Assembly (NCBI GenBank): GCA_035690065.1
Contig: DASSKW010000023.1
Coordinates: 1 to 47,755, forward strand
Direction: 5' to 3'
Source of the DNA: DASSKW01 sp035690065
GTDB lineage: Bacteria > Pseudomonadota > Gammaproteobacteria > Natronospirales > REEB76
Length of the DNA: 47,755 nt
Below, one piece after another: positions 15,936 through 23,289 of this stretch. Within the stretch, counting starts at the first letter, position 1, and every line of letters begins with the position of its first letter. The notes beneath the pieces were generated by a model that had not been told where the DNA came from, made no database searches, and saw only the letters and a list, made by a program, of their open reading frames with translations. A program made the position numbers and the translations under genes.

Positions 15936-16826
15936 ATGACAAAGAATTTTGTAAAACAGCTTGCCGTGCTGCTGCTGACCGCGGGCGTCGCCGTCGGTTG
16001 TGCGAGCAACAAACCCAAACCCGCGCCAGTGTCGGCTGCACCCAGTGCTGCCACCACCCAGGCAATGAATGACGCGCAGGCGACCATCGCCAGTGGCCAG
16101 GCGCCTTGCACCGATACCGGCAATGCCTCCGACCTGATGACCCAGGCCGCAGCCGCCTCGAAGGGTGGTGACGATGCCAAGGCCCAGCAGCTTTACGCCC
16201 AGGCCAAGCAAGTGGCATCCGACGCCATCAACAACTGCTATCTCAGCCAGGCCAGGGATTTGCTGACCCAGGCTCAGGGTTACACCAACCTGAATGCCGA
16301 TCAGCAGAACCGCCTGAACGAAGGCCAGACCGACATCAACAACAATCAGGGCAAGCCCGCCTATGACGTGCTGAGCGCGCTGGTTGCTGAACTGCAGGCC
16401 GCCAAGATGACCTACACAGTGGTCAAGGGTGACAGCTTGTGGCGGATCGCCGGCAAGTCCGACGTGTACGGCAATCCGTACGAATGGCCGCTGATCTTCA
16501 AGGCCAATGCCGACAAGATCAAGCATGCCGACACCATCTATCCGAAGCAGGACTTCGATGTCATGAAGAACCCGCTGAAGACGGATGCGGATGCGGCTTC
16601 CGATTATGCCAAGCACCGCGGTGCATGGCAGAATCATAAGGCGGACAAGAGAGACCGCAAATGGTTGGACAGCAGCATGAGCAGTTCGAGCAGCATGGCG
16701 ATGCCGGCTGCGACTCCTGCACCTGCCAGCTCCAGCATGGCGCCGACCCCTGCCGCCGGCAGCACCACGGCGCCAGCTGCGACGACCAAGGCAGCACCGG
16801 CTGCTGCTGCCAGCACCGGCGGCTGA
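15936..16826 (+). CDS. LysM-domain lipoprotein
   Basis: A 296-residue lipoprotein with lipobox VAVGC and acylated Cys22. A helix-rich Ala/Gln region (about 35-155, DUF4398-like, containing one Cys pair at 58 and 101) is followed by one LysM module (about 159-210, YTVVKGDSLWRIAGKSDVYG) that should bind peptidoglycan. The tail of about 85 residues is low-complexity Ser/Met/Ala/Pro/Thr. It probably tethers the outer membrane to the wall or scaffolds envelope proteins. GGAG lies about 10 bases before the ATG. A rho-independent terminator follows at 16856. Confidence 0.85.
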   Translation: MTKNFVKQLAVLLLTAGVAVGCASNKPKPAPVSAAPSAATTQAMNDAQATIASGQAPCTDTGNASDLMTQAAAASKGGDDAKAQQLYAQAKQVASDAINNCYLSQARDLLTQAQGYTNLNADQQNRLNEGQTDINNNQGKPAYDVLSALVAELQAAKMTYTVVKGDSLWRIAGKSDVYGNPYEWPLIFKANADKIKHADTIYPKQDFDVMKNPLKTDADAASDYAKHRGAWQNHKADKRDRKWLDSSMSSSSSMAMPAATPAPASSSMAPTPAAGSTTAPAATTKAAPAAAASTGG

Positions 16827-16855
16827 TTGGAAGCACAATCCAGGCAAGACGTTCA

Positions 16856-16885
16856 GAAAGGGCCCTGCGGGGCCCTTTCCTTTTG
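16856..16885 (+). terminator. Rho-independent terminator after the LysM gene
   Basis: A perfect 10-bp stem, gaaagggccc and gggccctttc, with loop tgcg (16856-16879), is followed by cttttg. It lies 30 bp after the LysM stop and ahead of the acylphosphatase gene. The short T run makes it a moderate rather than strong terminator. Confidence 0.8.
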
Positions 16886-16915
16886 TCAGCGCGTGATCTC
16901 GCACATAATGCCGAC

Positions 16916-17185
16916 ATGATCTGTAAACGCTGTCTGGTGTCCGGCAAAGTGCAGGGCGTGTTTTATCGCGCGAGTACTGCAAGGAAGGCGCGTGAACTCG
17001 GCATCAGTGGTTATGCGATGAATCTGCCGGATGGACGCGTGGAGGTGCTGGCATGCGGTGATGCGGAAGCAGTGAACACGTTATGCGAGTGGCTATGGGA
17101 AGGGCCACCCGCGGCAGAGGTGGCGGATGTTGAAATTTACCAGATGGCTGAAACAGATGCGCCTACAGATTTTGTTACGCGATGA
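16916..17185 (+). CDS. acyP: Acylphosphatase
   Basis: An 89-residue enzyme hydrolysing the carboxyl-phosphate bond of acyl phosphates. It shows both signatures: GKVQGVFYR with the phosphate-binding Arg18, and GYAMNLPDGRVEV with the catalytic Asn36. Length is normal. It starts 31 bp after the preceding terminator, so it needs its own promoter, none of which is convincing. Convergent with the AT-rich orphan gene. Confidence 0.95.
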   Translation: MICKRCLVSGKVQGVFYRASTARKARELGISGYAMNLPDGRVEVLACGDAEAVNTLCEWLWEGPPAAEVADVEIYQMAETDAPTDFVTR

Positions 17186-17215
17186 TTGTTAGAGTAACAA
17201 GAACCGTCCTGCACA

Positions 17216-17719
17216 TTAGGTACGAGGCGGTGGTAATTTCTTAAAATGAGGATTGTCAACATTCTCATCTTTACTGTCGCATCCCTCGTCATAAATATCA
17301 GTTGCCGAAGGAATTGCTTCCCTAATTAGTTTCTTAGCCTGATTTATTAATGACGTCAAACGTATCTGATCGCCATTTCCAATGACAATATCGAGGCTCA
17401 GGCAGCCGCTGTGCCCGTTGATTAAAAGGGGCGCGTATTGGATTGCAACAACTGTATAGGGCTTTTGTTTGCGGTCTTCATAGATCACGCCTAAAAATAG
17501 CACCGAAATATCCTTAAACTTGGAATTTGCATCATAGACTTTAGTATTAAATCCATTTTTTATCGCAAATGAGGCTAAAAGGTTCTCAAGTTTTAGCGCT
17601 TCGCTTGAAGAATCAATTCCGATTCCTAGCTCTTTTGCTGCAGGAGTGAAATTACCGGCATGACAGTAATACGGTAAAAGCAAAATAACAGCAAATAAGC
17701 TTGTTTTAAGTCTCATCAT
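17216..17719 (-). CDS. AT-rich orphan exported protein
   Basis: A 167-residue protein that I do not recognise. It has a signal peptide (MMRLKTSLFAVILLLPYYCHAG) and a mature part with a mixed alpha/beta look (ISVLFLGVIYEDRKQKPYTV; LINQAKKLIREAIPSATDIY). There are two cysteines in the mature chain. Codons end largely in A or T, unlike every neighbour, which points to recent acquisition. ATG 17719 avoids overlap with the lytic transglycosylase stop; an upstream start at 17740 would overlap it. No Shine-Dalgarno is clear. Confidence 0.7.
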   Translation of the reverse strand: MMRLKTSLFAVILLLPYYCHAGNFTPAAKELGIGIDSSSEALKLENLLASFAIKNGFNTKVYDANSKFKDISVLFLGVIYEDRKQKPYTVVAIQYAPLLINGHSGCLSLDIVIGNGDQIRLTSLINQAKKLIREAIPSATDIYDEGCDSKDENVDNPHFKKLPPPRT

Positions 17720-17724
17720 TAGAG

Positions 17725-18300
17725 TTAGTCCCAATACCATTTTCTGCTAAGCGCTTTGAGCACTTTATCTGAATAATTGATGCCGTCGGTGACGCCGTTG
17801 TAGCGTTGTAACGCCTCACGGATATCGCCGTGGGATTTATCCAGATAATACTTGAGGATGGTGCAACCCATACGCAGGTTGGTACGTCTGTGGAACAGGT
17901 TGTCGTCAGGGCGATCGATCAGCTTGAGCCAGAACGGCATGATCTGCATCAGACCGCGGGCTCCGGCATTGGAGATGGCGTAGTGATCGAAGCGGCTTTC
18001 CACATCGATGACTGCGAGCACCAGCTCCGGTGAGACACCGGCCCGCGCCGCTTCTTCATGGATCATCTTCAATAACGCCAGCCGCCGGTTGTCATCCGGT
18101 ATCAGCGGTGCCAGCCGCTGGGACATGGTCATCAGCCAGACCTGGGCGACGTATTTATCTTTGAAGCTGGTGGTATCGGTGGCGGCTTGCCTGACCAGTT
18201 GTATCAGTGCCGGATCGGGCTGCGTGACCTTCTGGGCGCAAACCGGCAGGCTCATCAGCATCAGGATCGAGCCCAGCACCAGATAAGCCGCCGATCTCAC
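17725..18300 (-). CDS. Lytic transglycosylase (SLT family 1)
   Basis: Periplasmic enzyme cleaving peptidoglycan glycan strands to 1,6-anhydro products. The 191-residue protein has a signal peptide (YLVLGSILMLMSLPVCA) and the goose-lysozyme-like core: catalytic Glu101 in VIDVESRFDHYA, ISNAGARGLMQIMPFW, and ALQRYNGV. Start GTG 18300 makes a GTGA overlap with the proS stop and gives a better signal peptide than the upstream GTG 18315. The pairing behind proS recurs in xanthomonads as I recall it. Confidence 0.92.
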   Translation of the reverse strand: MRSAAYLVLGSILMLMSLPVCAQKVTQPDPALIQLVRQAATDTTSFKDKYVAQVWLMTMSQRLAPLIPDDNRRLALLKMIHEEAARAGVSPELVLAVIDVESRFDHYAISNAGARGLMQIMPFWLKLIDRPDDNLFHRRTNLRMGCTILKYYLDKSHGDIREALQRYNGVTDGINYSDKVLKALSRKWYWD

Positions 18301-20015
18301 GCCGACTGTCCGCACTTCTGTTTCAGGAAACCGAGTAGCTCCGTGCGCGGAATATCCTGGTTTTCTGCGTCGCGACGGCCCTTGTATTCCAGAGTACCGG
18401 CTTCGAGTCCGCGTTCCGACAGCACCACGCGGTGCGGGATGCCGATCAGTTCGGCGTCCGCGAACATGGGACCGGGGCGTAATGGGCGGTCATCGAACAG
18501 GACCGCATAACCAGCCTCACTCAGCTCGGTGTAAAGCCGGTGCGCTTCCTGCTGAAGTCTTTCCGATTTGTACATGTTGAGCGGCAGCAGCGCGATATCG
18601 AATGGCGCGAGCGGCGCCGGCCAGATGATGCCGCGGGCATCGTTATTCTGTTCGATGGTGGCCGCGACAATGCGCGAGATACCGATGCCATAGCAGCCCA
18701 TGTGCAGTGCACAGGCCTTGCCCTGTTCATCCAGTACCGTCGCGTGCATGGCTTCGGCGTACTTCTGACCGAGCTGGAATACGTGACCGACTTCGATACC
18801 ACGCGCAAGTTTGAGCGTGCCTTTGCCGTCGGGCGAAGGGTCGCCTTCCACGACCTTGCGCAGATCCGCGACCCGGGTTACGCGAGCATCGCGTTCCCAG
18901 TTGGCGCCGCGGAAATGGGTACCGTCCTGGTTACCACCGCAGATGAAATCTGCCAGCACCGCGGCGGCACGGTCCACGATGATCGGGATCGAGTCCGGCA
19001 GATTCACCGGCCCGATGAAACCGGGTTTGCAACCGATCGCAGCGGCGATGTCGGTTTCGCTGGCGAGTGCCGATACGCCTGGAAGTTCGGCGAGCTTTGC
19101 CGCCTTGATCTCGTTCAACTCATGATCGCCACGCACGCACAATGCGACCAGGCCAGAATTGCCAGTCACGATCAGGGTCTTGATGCATTGGTCCGGCTTG
19201 ACCTTGAGGAACGTTGAGATATCTTCGATCGTCTTCTGCGTCGGTGTCGCGATACGTTCCAGTCTGGCGGTAACCGCGGGACGTGAGGCCGCAGGCGCGA
19301 CCGCTTCTGCCAGTTCGACATTGGCGGCGTAATCTGATCCCGTGGAGAAGGCGATCGCGTCTTCGCCGGAATCGGCCAGCACGTGGAATTCATGCGAAGC
19401 ACTGCCGCCGATGGCGCCGGTGTCGGCGTGCACAGCACGGAATTTGAGACCCAGCCGCGTGAAGATGCGCGCATAGGTGTCATACATATTCCGGTATTCA
19501 TCGGCCAGGCCGTCGGCCGTGAGATGGAACGAATAGGCGTCTTTCATCAGGAATTCACGCGCGCGCATCACTCCGAAACGGGGCCGGATCTCGTCACGGA
19601 ATTTGGTCTGGATCTGATACAGATTCAACGGTAACTGCTTGTAGCTCTTGATCTCGGCACGCACGAAATCGGTGACCACTTCCTCGTGGGTAGGGCCATA
19701 ACAGAATTCCTGTTGTTTGCGATCCCTGAGCTTGAGCAGCTGGTCACCGAATTTGTCCCAGCGCCCGGTCTCTTCCCAGAGCTCACGTGGCTGGACCGAG
19801 GGCATCAGCATCTCGATGGCCCCGGCGCGGTCCATCTCCTCGCGGACGATGGCTTCGGCCTTGCGCAGCACCCTCAAGCCCAGCGGGGACCAGGTGTAGA
19901 TGCCGGCTGCCAGCTTGCGGATCATGCCGGCTCGCAGCATGAGCTGGTGGCTGACGGTCTCGGCATCGGCCGGAACTTCCTTGACCGTATTCAGGGGAAA
20001 GTGAGAAGCGCGCAT
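18297..20015 (-). CDS. proS: Proline--tRNA ligase (bacterial type with INS editing domain)
   Basis: Class II synthetase charging tRNA-Pro. The 572-residue length and order are typical: catalytic motifs in the N-terminal half (motif 2 at TKFRDEIRPRFGVMR; LMKDAYSFH), the inserted deacylase editing domain (about 225-405, with KTLIVTGNSGLVALCVRGDH), motif 3 (MGCYGIGISRIVAATIEQ), and the C-terminal anticodon-binding domain. It begins MRASHFPLNTVKEVP. A TAGAAT at 20053-20048 on the minus strand may be its -10. Divergent from the ilvC-like gene. Confidence 0.98.
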   Translation of the reverse strand: MRASHFPLNTVKEVPADAETVSHQLMLRAGMIRKLAAGIYTWSPLGLRVLRKAEAIVREEMDRAGAIEMLMPSVQPRELWEETGRWDKFGDQLLKLRDRKQQEFCYGPTHEEVVTDFVRAEIKSYKQLPLNLYQIQTKFRDEIRPRFGVMRAREFLMKDAYSFHLTADGLADEYRNMYDTYARIFTRLGLKFRAVHADTGAIGGSASHEFHVLADSGEDAIAFSTGSDYAANVELAEAVAPAASRPAVTARLERIATPTQKTIEDISTFLKVKPDQCIKTLIVTGNSGLVALCVRGDHELNEIKAAKLAELPGVSALASETDIAAAIGCKPGFIGPVNLPDSIPIIVDRAAAVLADFICGGNQDGTHFRGANWERDARVTRVADLRKVVEGDPSPDGKGTLKLARGIEVGHVFQLGQKYAEAMHATVLDEQGKACALHMGCYGIGISRIVAATIEQNNDARGIIWPAPLAPFDIALLPLNMYKSERLQQEAHRLYTELSEAGYAVLFDDRPLRPGPMFADAELIGIPHRVVLSERGLEAGTLEYKGRRDAENQDIPRTELLGFLKQKCGQSA

Positions 20016-20088
20016 GATGGGGTAGTGTTTTTGATTGTAAAAACCGTATTCTACCGGGCACTTACCGCAGGTGCATCAGCATTAAACC

Positions 20089-21078
20089 ATGGCGCTCAAA
20101 CTCTATTACGACCAGGACACCGATCCCGGCCTGATCCGGGCCCGACGCACCACCGTACTGGGCTTCGGGGCTCAGGGGCGAGCGCAGGCCCAGAACCTCA
20201 AGGATTCCGGCGTACCGGTCACGGTGGGGTTGCGCGCCGGCTCGATCTCACGTGCTGCGGCTGAAGCCGCCGGGTTGCCGGTGCAAGCGCCGGGGCAAGC
20301 CGTGGCACAGGCGGATCTGGTGGTGATGCTGGTCCCGGATGAAGTTCAGCCGCAGGTCTATAGCGAATGGGTGGCCCCCAATTTGCGCCAGCACGCCATG
20401 CTGATGTTCGCCCATGGCTTCAATATCCACTATCGCGGCATCGTGCCACGCGCCGATCTGGATGTAGCGATGGTGTCGCCGAACGGCATCGGCGAGCAGG
20501 TGCGGGCCCAGTATCTGGCGGGCCACGGCGTGCCGGGGCTGGTAGCGGTGCATCAGGATGTGAGCGGCTCTGCGCGCCAGCTCGCCTTTTCCTATGCCTG
20601 GGCGCAGGGGCATGGTCGGGCCGGTATCGTCGAATCCACGTTCCGCGAGGAGACCGAGACTGATCTGTTCGCTGAACAGGCGGTATTGTGCGGCGGCCTG
20701 ACGCATCTCATCGAAGCCGGGTTCGACACTCTCACCGACGCCGGGTATGCACCGGAGATCGCCTATTTCTGTTGTCTGCACGAAGTGAAGTTGATCGCTG
20801 ACATGATCTATCAGCGTGGCATCGCCGGGATGCGCGAATCCATCTCTGCGACTGCGGAATTCGGCGATTACACCCGCGGGCCGCGGGTGATCGGCGCGGA
20901 AACCCGCGCCGCCATGCAGACGCTGCTCGGCGAGATCCAGCGCGGCAAATTTGCCGCGGAGCTGGCGCACGAAATGGCGGCTGGTAAACCCGTGATCCAG
21001 GCAGGCCGCCGAGCCGCGCGCGAATCCCTGCTTGACAAGGTGGGCGCAGTATTGCGAGAGCGGATGAAACGCGACTGA
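20089..21078 (+). CDS. Ketol-acid reductoisomerase-like protein with altered active site
   Basis: Clearly homologous to class I KARI (IlvC) over its 329 residues, with an N-terminal NADP-binding Rossmann fold (GFGAQGRAQAQNLKDSG, VGLRAGS) and a C-terminal all-helical domain. Matching by position to the Pseudomonas enzyme, His109, Asp192, Glu196, Glu232 and Ser253 are kept. The catalytic Lys is Asn132 (SPNGIGE for APKxPGH) and the Glu of AYFEC is Cys228 (AYFCCLHEVKLI). The C-terminus also ends about ten residues early. It probably does not catalyse the normal reaction, though a changed activity is possible. No ilvB or ilvH adjoins it; pssA follows, echoing the classical ilvC-pssA order. Confidence 0.88.
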   Translation: MALKLYYDQDTDPGLIRARRTTVLGFGAQGRAQAQNLKDSGVPVTVGLRAGSISRAAAEAAGLPVQAPGQAVAQADLVVMLVPDEVQPQVYSEWVAPNLRQHAMLMFAHGFNIHYRGIVPRADLDVAMVSPNGIGEQVRAQYLAGHGVPGLVAVHQDVSGSARQLAFSYAWAQGHGRAGIVESTFREETETDLFAEQAVLCGGLTHLIEAGFDTLTDAGYAPEIAYFCCLHEVKLIADMIYQRGIAGMRESISATAEFGDYTRGPRVIGAETRAAMQTLLGEIQRGKFAAELAHEMAAGKPVIQAGRRAARESLLDKVGAVLRERMKRD

Positions 21079-21150
21079 GGCAGTAGCCGGCTCGCCGCCA
21101 TCAGTGCCTTCGTGGCATCATTACGTCCTGTCCAGCAGGAGTACTCACCG

Positions 21151-21981
21151 ATGCAGCTTCCCGATCAGCCTGATACCGAGGTCGACACCGAAGTCGGTGT
21201 AGATGAGGAACTGGACGGTAGTCCGGAAAGCGACGGCCCACGCCGTCGTGGAATCTATCTGTTGCCAAACCTGTTCACGACCGGCGGCTTGTTCGCCGGT
21301 TTCTACGCCATCGTCGCTGCCATCACCGGCCATTTCCAGCCCGCCGCAATCGCGGTGTTTGTGGCGATGATCATGGACGGTCTCGATGGGCGCATCGCGC
21401 GGCTCACGCATACCGAGAGCGCGTTTGGCAAGGAATATGACAGTCTGTCCGACATGATTTCGTTCGGTCTGGCGCCCGCGCTGGTGATGTACGAATGGGC
21501 GTTCAAGGACATGATCAATCTCGGCTGGTTGTGGGGCAAACTTGGCTGGTTGGGCGCGTTCTTCTACGCGATCTGTGCGGCACTGCGGCTGGCGCGCTTC
21601 AATGTGCGTACCGGGATGGTCGATAAACGTTATTTCCAGGGCTTGCCGAGCCCGGCCGCTGCCGCCATCGTGGCGGGTGCGGTCTGGTTCGGCGCTGATC
21701 TCGACATTCCAGGTAGCGCGCTGGTCATCCCTGCTTATCTGCTCACGATCGCTGCAGGCGCACTCATGGTCAGCAGCATCGGTTATTACAGTTTCAAGGA
21801 TCTGAACCTGCACGGCAAGGTGCCGTTCACTGTCATCGTACTGGTGGCGTTGCTGCTGATCGTGGTTTCGCTGAGTCCGCCCAAGGTGCTGTTCATCTGT
21901 TTCTTCGTGTACGCCTGTTCCGGTCCGGTGATGGCGCTCGCGCGCCTGCGGAAACGGCGCGCCAGGCAACATGCCGCCTGA
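21151..21981 (+). CDS. pssA: CDP-diacylglycerol--serine O-phosphatidyltransferase
   Basis: Integral membrane enzyme making phosphatidylserine, precursor of phosphatidylethanolamine. The CDP-alcohol phosphotransferase signature DG..AR........G...D...D is intact (DGRIARLTHTESAFGKEYD, then SLSD). About eight hydrophobic segments follow an acidic N-terminal tail of about 25 residues. The 276-residue start at ATG 21151 has the Shine-Dalgarno GGAG and fits better than the upstream in-frame codon at 21112. This is the type II (PssA/Pss1) family, not the peripheral E. coli enzyme. Confidence 0.95.
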   Translation: MQLPDQPDTEVDTEVGVDEELDGSPESDGPRRRGIYLLPNLFTTGGLFAGFYAIVAAITGHFQPAAIAVFVAMIMDGLDGRIARLTHTESAFGKEYDSLSDMISFGLAPALVMYEWAFKDMINLGWLWGKLGWLGAFFYAICAALRLARFNVRTGMVDKRYFQGLPSPAAAAIVAGAVWFGADLDIPGSALVIPAYLLTIAAGALMVSSIGYYSFKDLNLHGKVPFTVIVLVALLLIVVSLSPPKVLFICFFVYACSGPVMALARLRKRRARQHAA

Positions 21982-21983
21982 CG

Positions 21984-22763
21984 ATGATGTCATCGGATCG
22001 CAATAACTATCTCCACGAACTCGGCATCGTGAACTGGGTACGCCGCGCTCCGCTCGCGATTCCGGCGCCGGCAGAGACCAGAGCCGCTGCAGCGCCGGCT
22101 CCTGCGTTATCTCCCGCAGCCCGTCCATCGCCTGTGGAGTTGGCAGCGCGCGAGACCGCGATAGCCGGTATGGATTGGGAAGCACTCACGGCAGCAGTCC
22201 GTGTCTGTACGGTTTGCGGGTTGCGGGCAGGCTGTACGCAAACGGTATTCGGTGTCGGCGCACATGATGCGGACTGGATGGTGATCGGTGAAGCGCCAGG
22301 CGCGGATGAAGACAAACAGGGCGAACCGTTCGTGGGCCGTGCCGGCCAGTTGCTGAACTCCATGCTCGCTGCCATCGGGCTCAAACGCGAGCAGGTGTAT
22401 ATCGCGAATATCCTCAAATGCCGGCCACCCAAGAACCGTGATCCGAAACCGGAAGAGACGCAACTGTGCCGCCCGTTTCTGGAACGTCAGATCGCGTTGA
22501 TCAAGCCGAAACTGATTCTCGCGGTTGGCAGGATAGCCGCACAGAACCTGCTCAATACCGATACACCTATCGGCAAGCTGCGCGGCCAGCTACACCAGGT
22601 AGCCGGCGTTCCGGTCGTGGTCACTTACCACCCGGCCTATCTGCTGCGCTCGCCTTCCGAGAAGCGCAAAGCCTGGGATGATCTCAAGTTTGCCGTGCGC
22701 ACCTTCAAAGAACGTCAAGCGCAAAGTGGCGTACAACCCGCCAGTGTAATGGATCAGAAATAA
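21984..22763 (+). CDS. Family 4 uracil-DNA glycosylase (4Fe-4S)
   Basis: A 259-residue DNA repair enzyme excising uracil. Cluster cysteines are 75, 78, 146 and 162. Motif A reads GEAPGADEDKQGEPFVG (102-118), and the catalytic loop HPAYLLRSP begins at 216. The first 65 residues are a Pro/Ala-rich linker, longer than in thermophile type 4 enzymes but common in proteobacteria. It begins 2 bp after the pssA stop and is followed after 4 bp by rimI. The same order of a UDG ahead of rimI is seen in many gammaproteobacteria. Confidence 0.95.
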   Translation: MMSSDRNNYLHELGIVNWVRRAPLAIPAPAETRAAAAPAPALSPAARPSPVELAARETAIAGMDWEALTAAVRVCTVCGLRAGCTQTVFGVGAHDADWMVIGEAPGADEDKQGEPFVGRAGQLLNSMLAAIGLKREQVYIANILKCRPPKNRDPKPEETQLCRPFLERQIALIKPKLILAVGRIAAQNLLNTDTPIGKLRGQLHQVAGVPVVVTYHPAYLLRSPSEKRKAWDDLKFAVRTFKERQAQSGVQPASVMDQK

Positions 22764-22767
22764 TGCC

Positions 22768-23235
22768 ATGAGCGCAGTCGTCGCTATCGCAGAACCGTTC
22801 TACCGGCCGATGCAGGAAGCCGATGTACGTGCCGTACTTGAGATAGAACGGCGGGCTTACAAGTATCACTGGACCGAGGGCATCTTTCGCGATTGCCTGC
22901 GGGTCGGTTATGGATGCTGGGTGATGGAGTTGCATGGGGCGATTGCCGGCTATGGCGTGCTGTCGCTGGTAGTCGGCGAGGCGCATCTGCTGAATATCTG
23001 CGTCGCTCCGGAATGGCAGGGAAAAGGGTATGGCGGTCAGTTGCTGGAACACTTCATGGATCTGGCTCGCGAGCGTAGTGCCAGTCAGATGCTATTGGAG
23101 GTGCGGCCCTCCAACGCTGCAGCGCTGGCGCTATACCAGAAGCGCGGTTTCAACGAGGTAGGTTTGCGCAAGTCCTACTATCCGAGCGAGAAAGGCCGCG
23201 AAGATGCCCTGATTTTGGCGATCGATCTGACCTGA
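22768..23235 (+). CDS. rimI: Ribosomal-protein-alanine N-acetyltransferase
   Basis: GNAT-fold enzyme that acetylates the N-terminal alanine of ribosomal protein S18. The 155 residues show the acetyl-CoA loop VAPEWQGKGYGGQLL and the late LYQKRGFNEVGLRKSYY with the final EDALILAIDL, the RimI pattern. The position 4 bp after the glycosylase suggests a shared transcript, with prfC 54 bp further on. Confidence 0.94.
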   Translation: MSAVVAIAEPFYRPMQEADVRAVLEIERRAYKYHWTEGIFRDCLRVGYGCWVMELHGAIAGYGVLSLVVGEAHLLNICVAPEWQGKGYGGQLLEHFMDLARERSASQMLLEVRPSNAAALALYQKRGFNEVGLRKSYYPSEKGREDALILAIDLT

Positions 23236-23289
23236 ATACCGTGCGCCTTCAGGTAAAATAGCCGGCTTTCGCCAAGGCATTGACGTTCC

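Noticed and set aside
15930..16982. A 350-codon minus-strand frame opposite the LysM gene.
   Set aside because: It arises from the repetitive Ala/Thr/Ser tail codons; the plus-strand lipoprotein has a promoter, Shine-Dalgarno and terminator.
20089..21078. The ilvC-like gene as a decaying pseudogene.
   Set aside because: The frame is intact, other active-site blocks are well conserved, and codon use matches the neighbours.
21145..22185. A 346-codon minus-strand frame opposite pssA and the glycosylase.
   Set aside because: Shadow of two clear enzymes, with no motif of its own.
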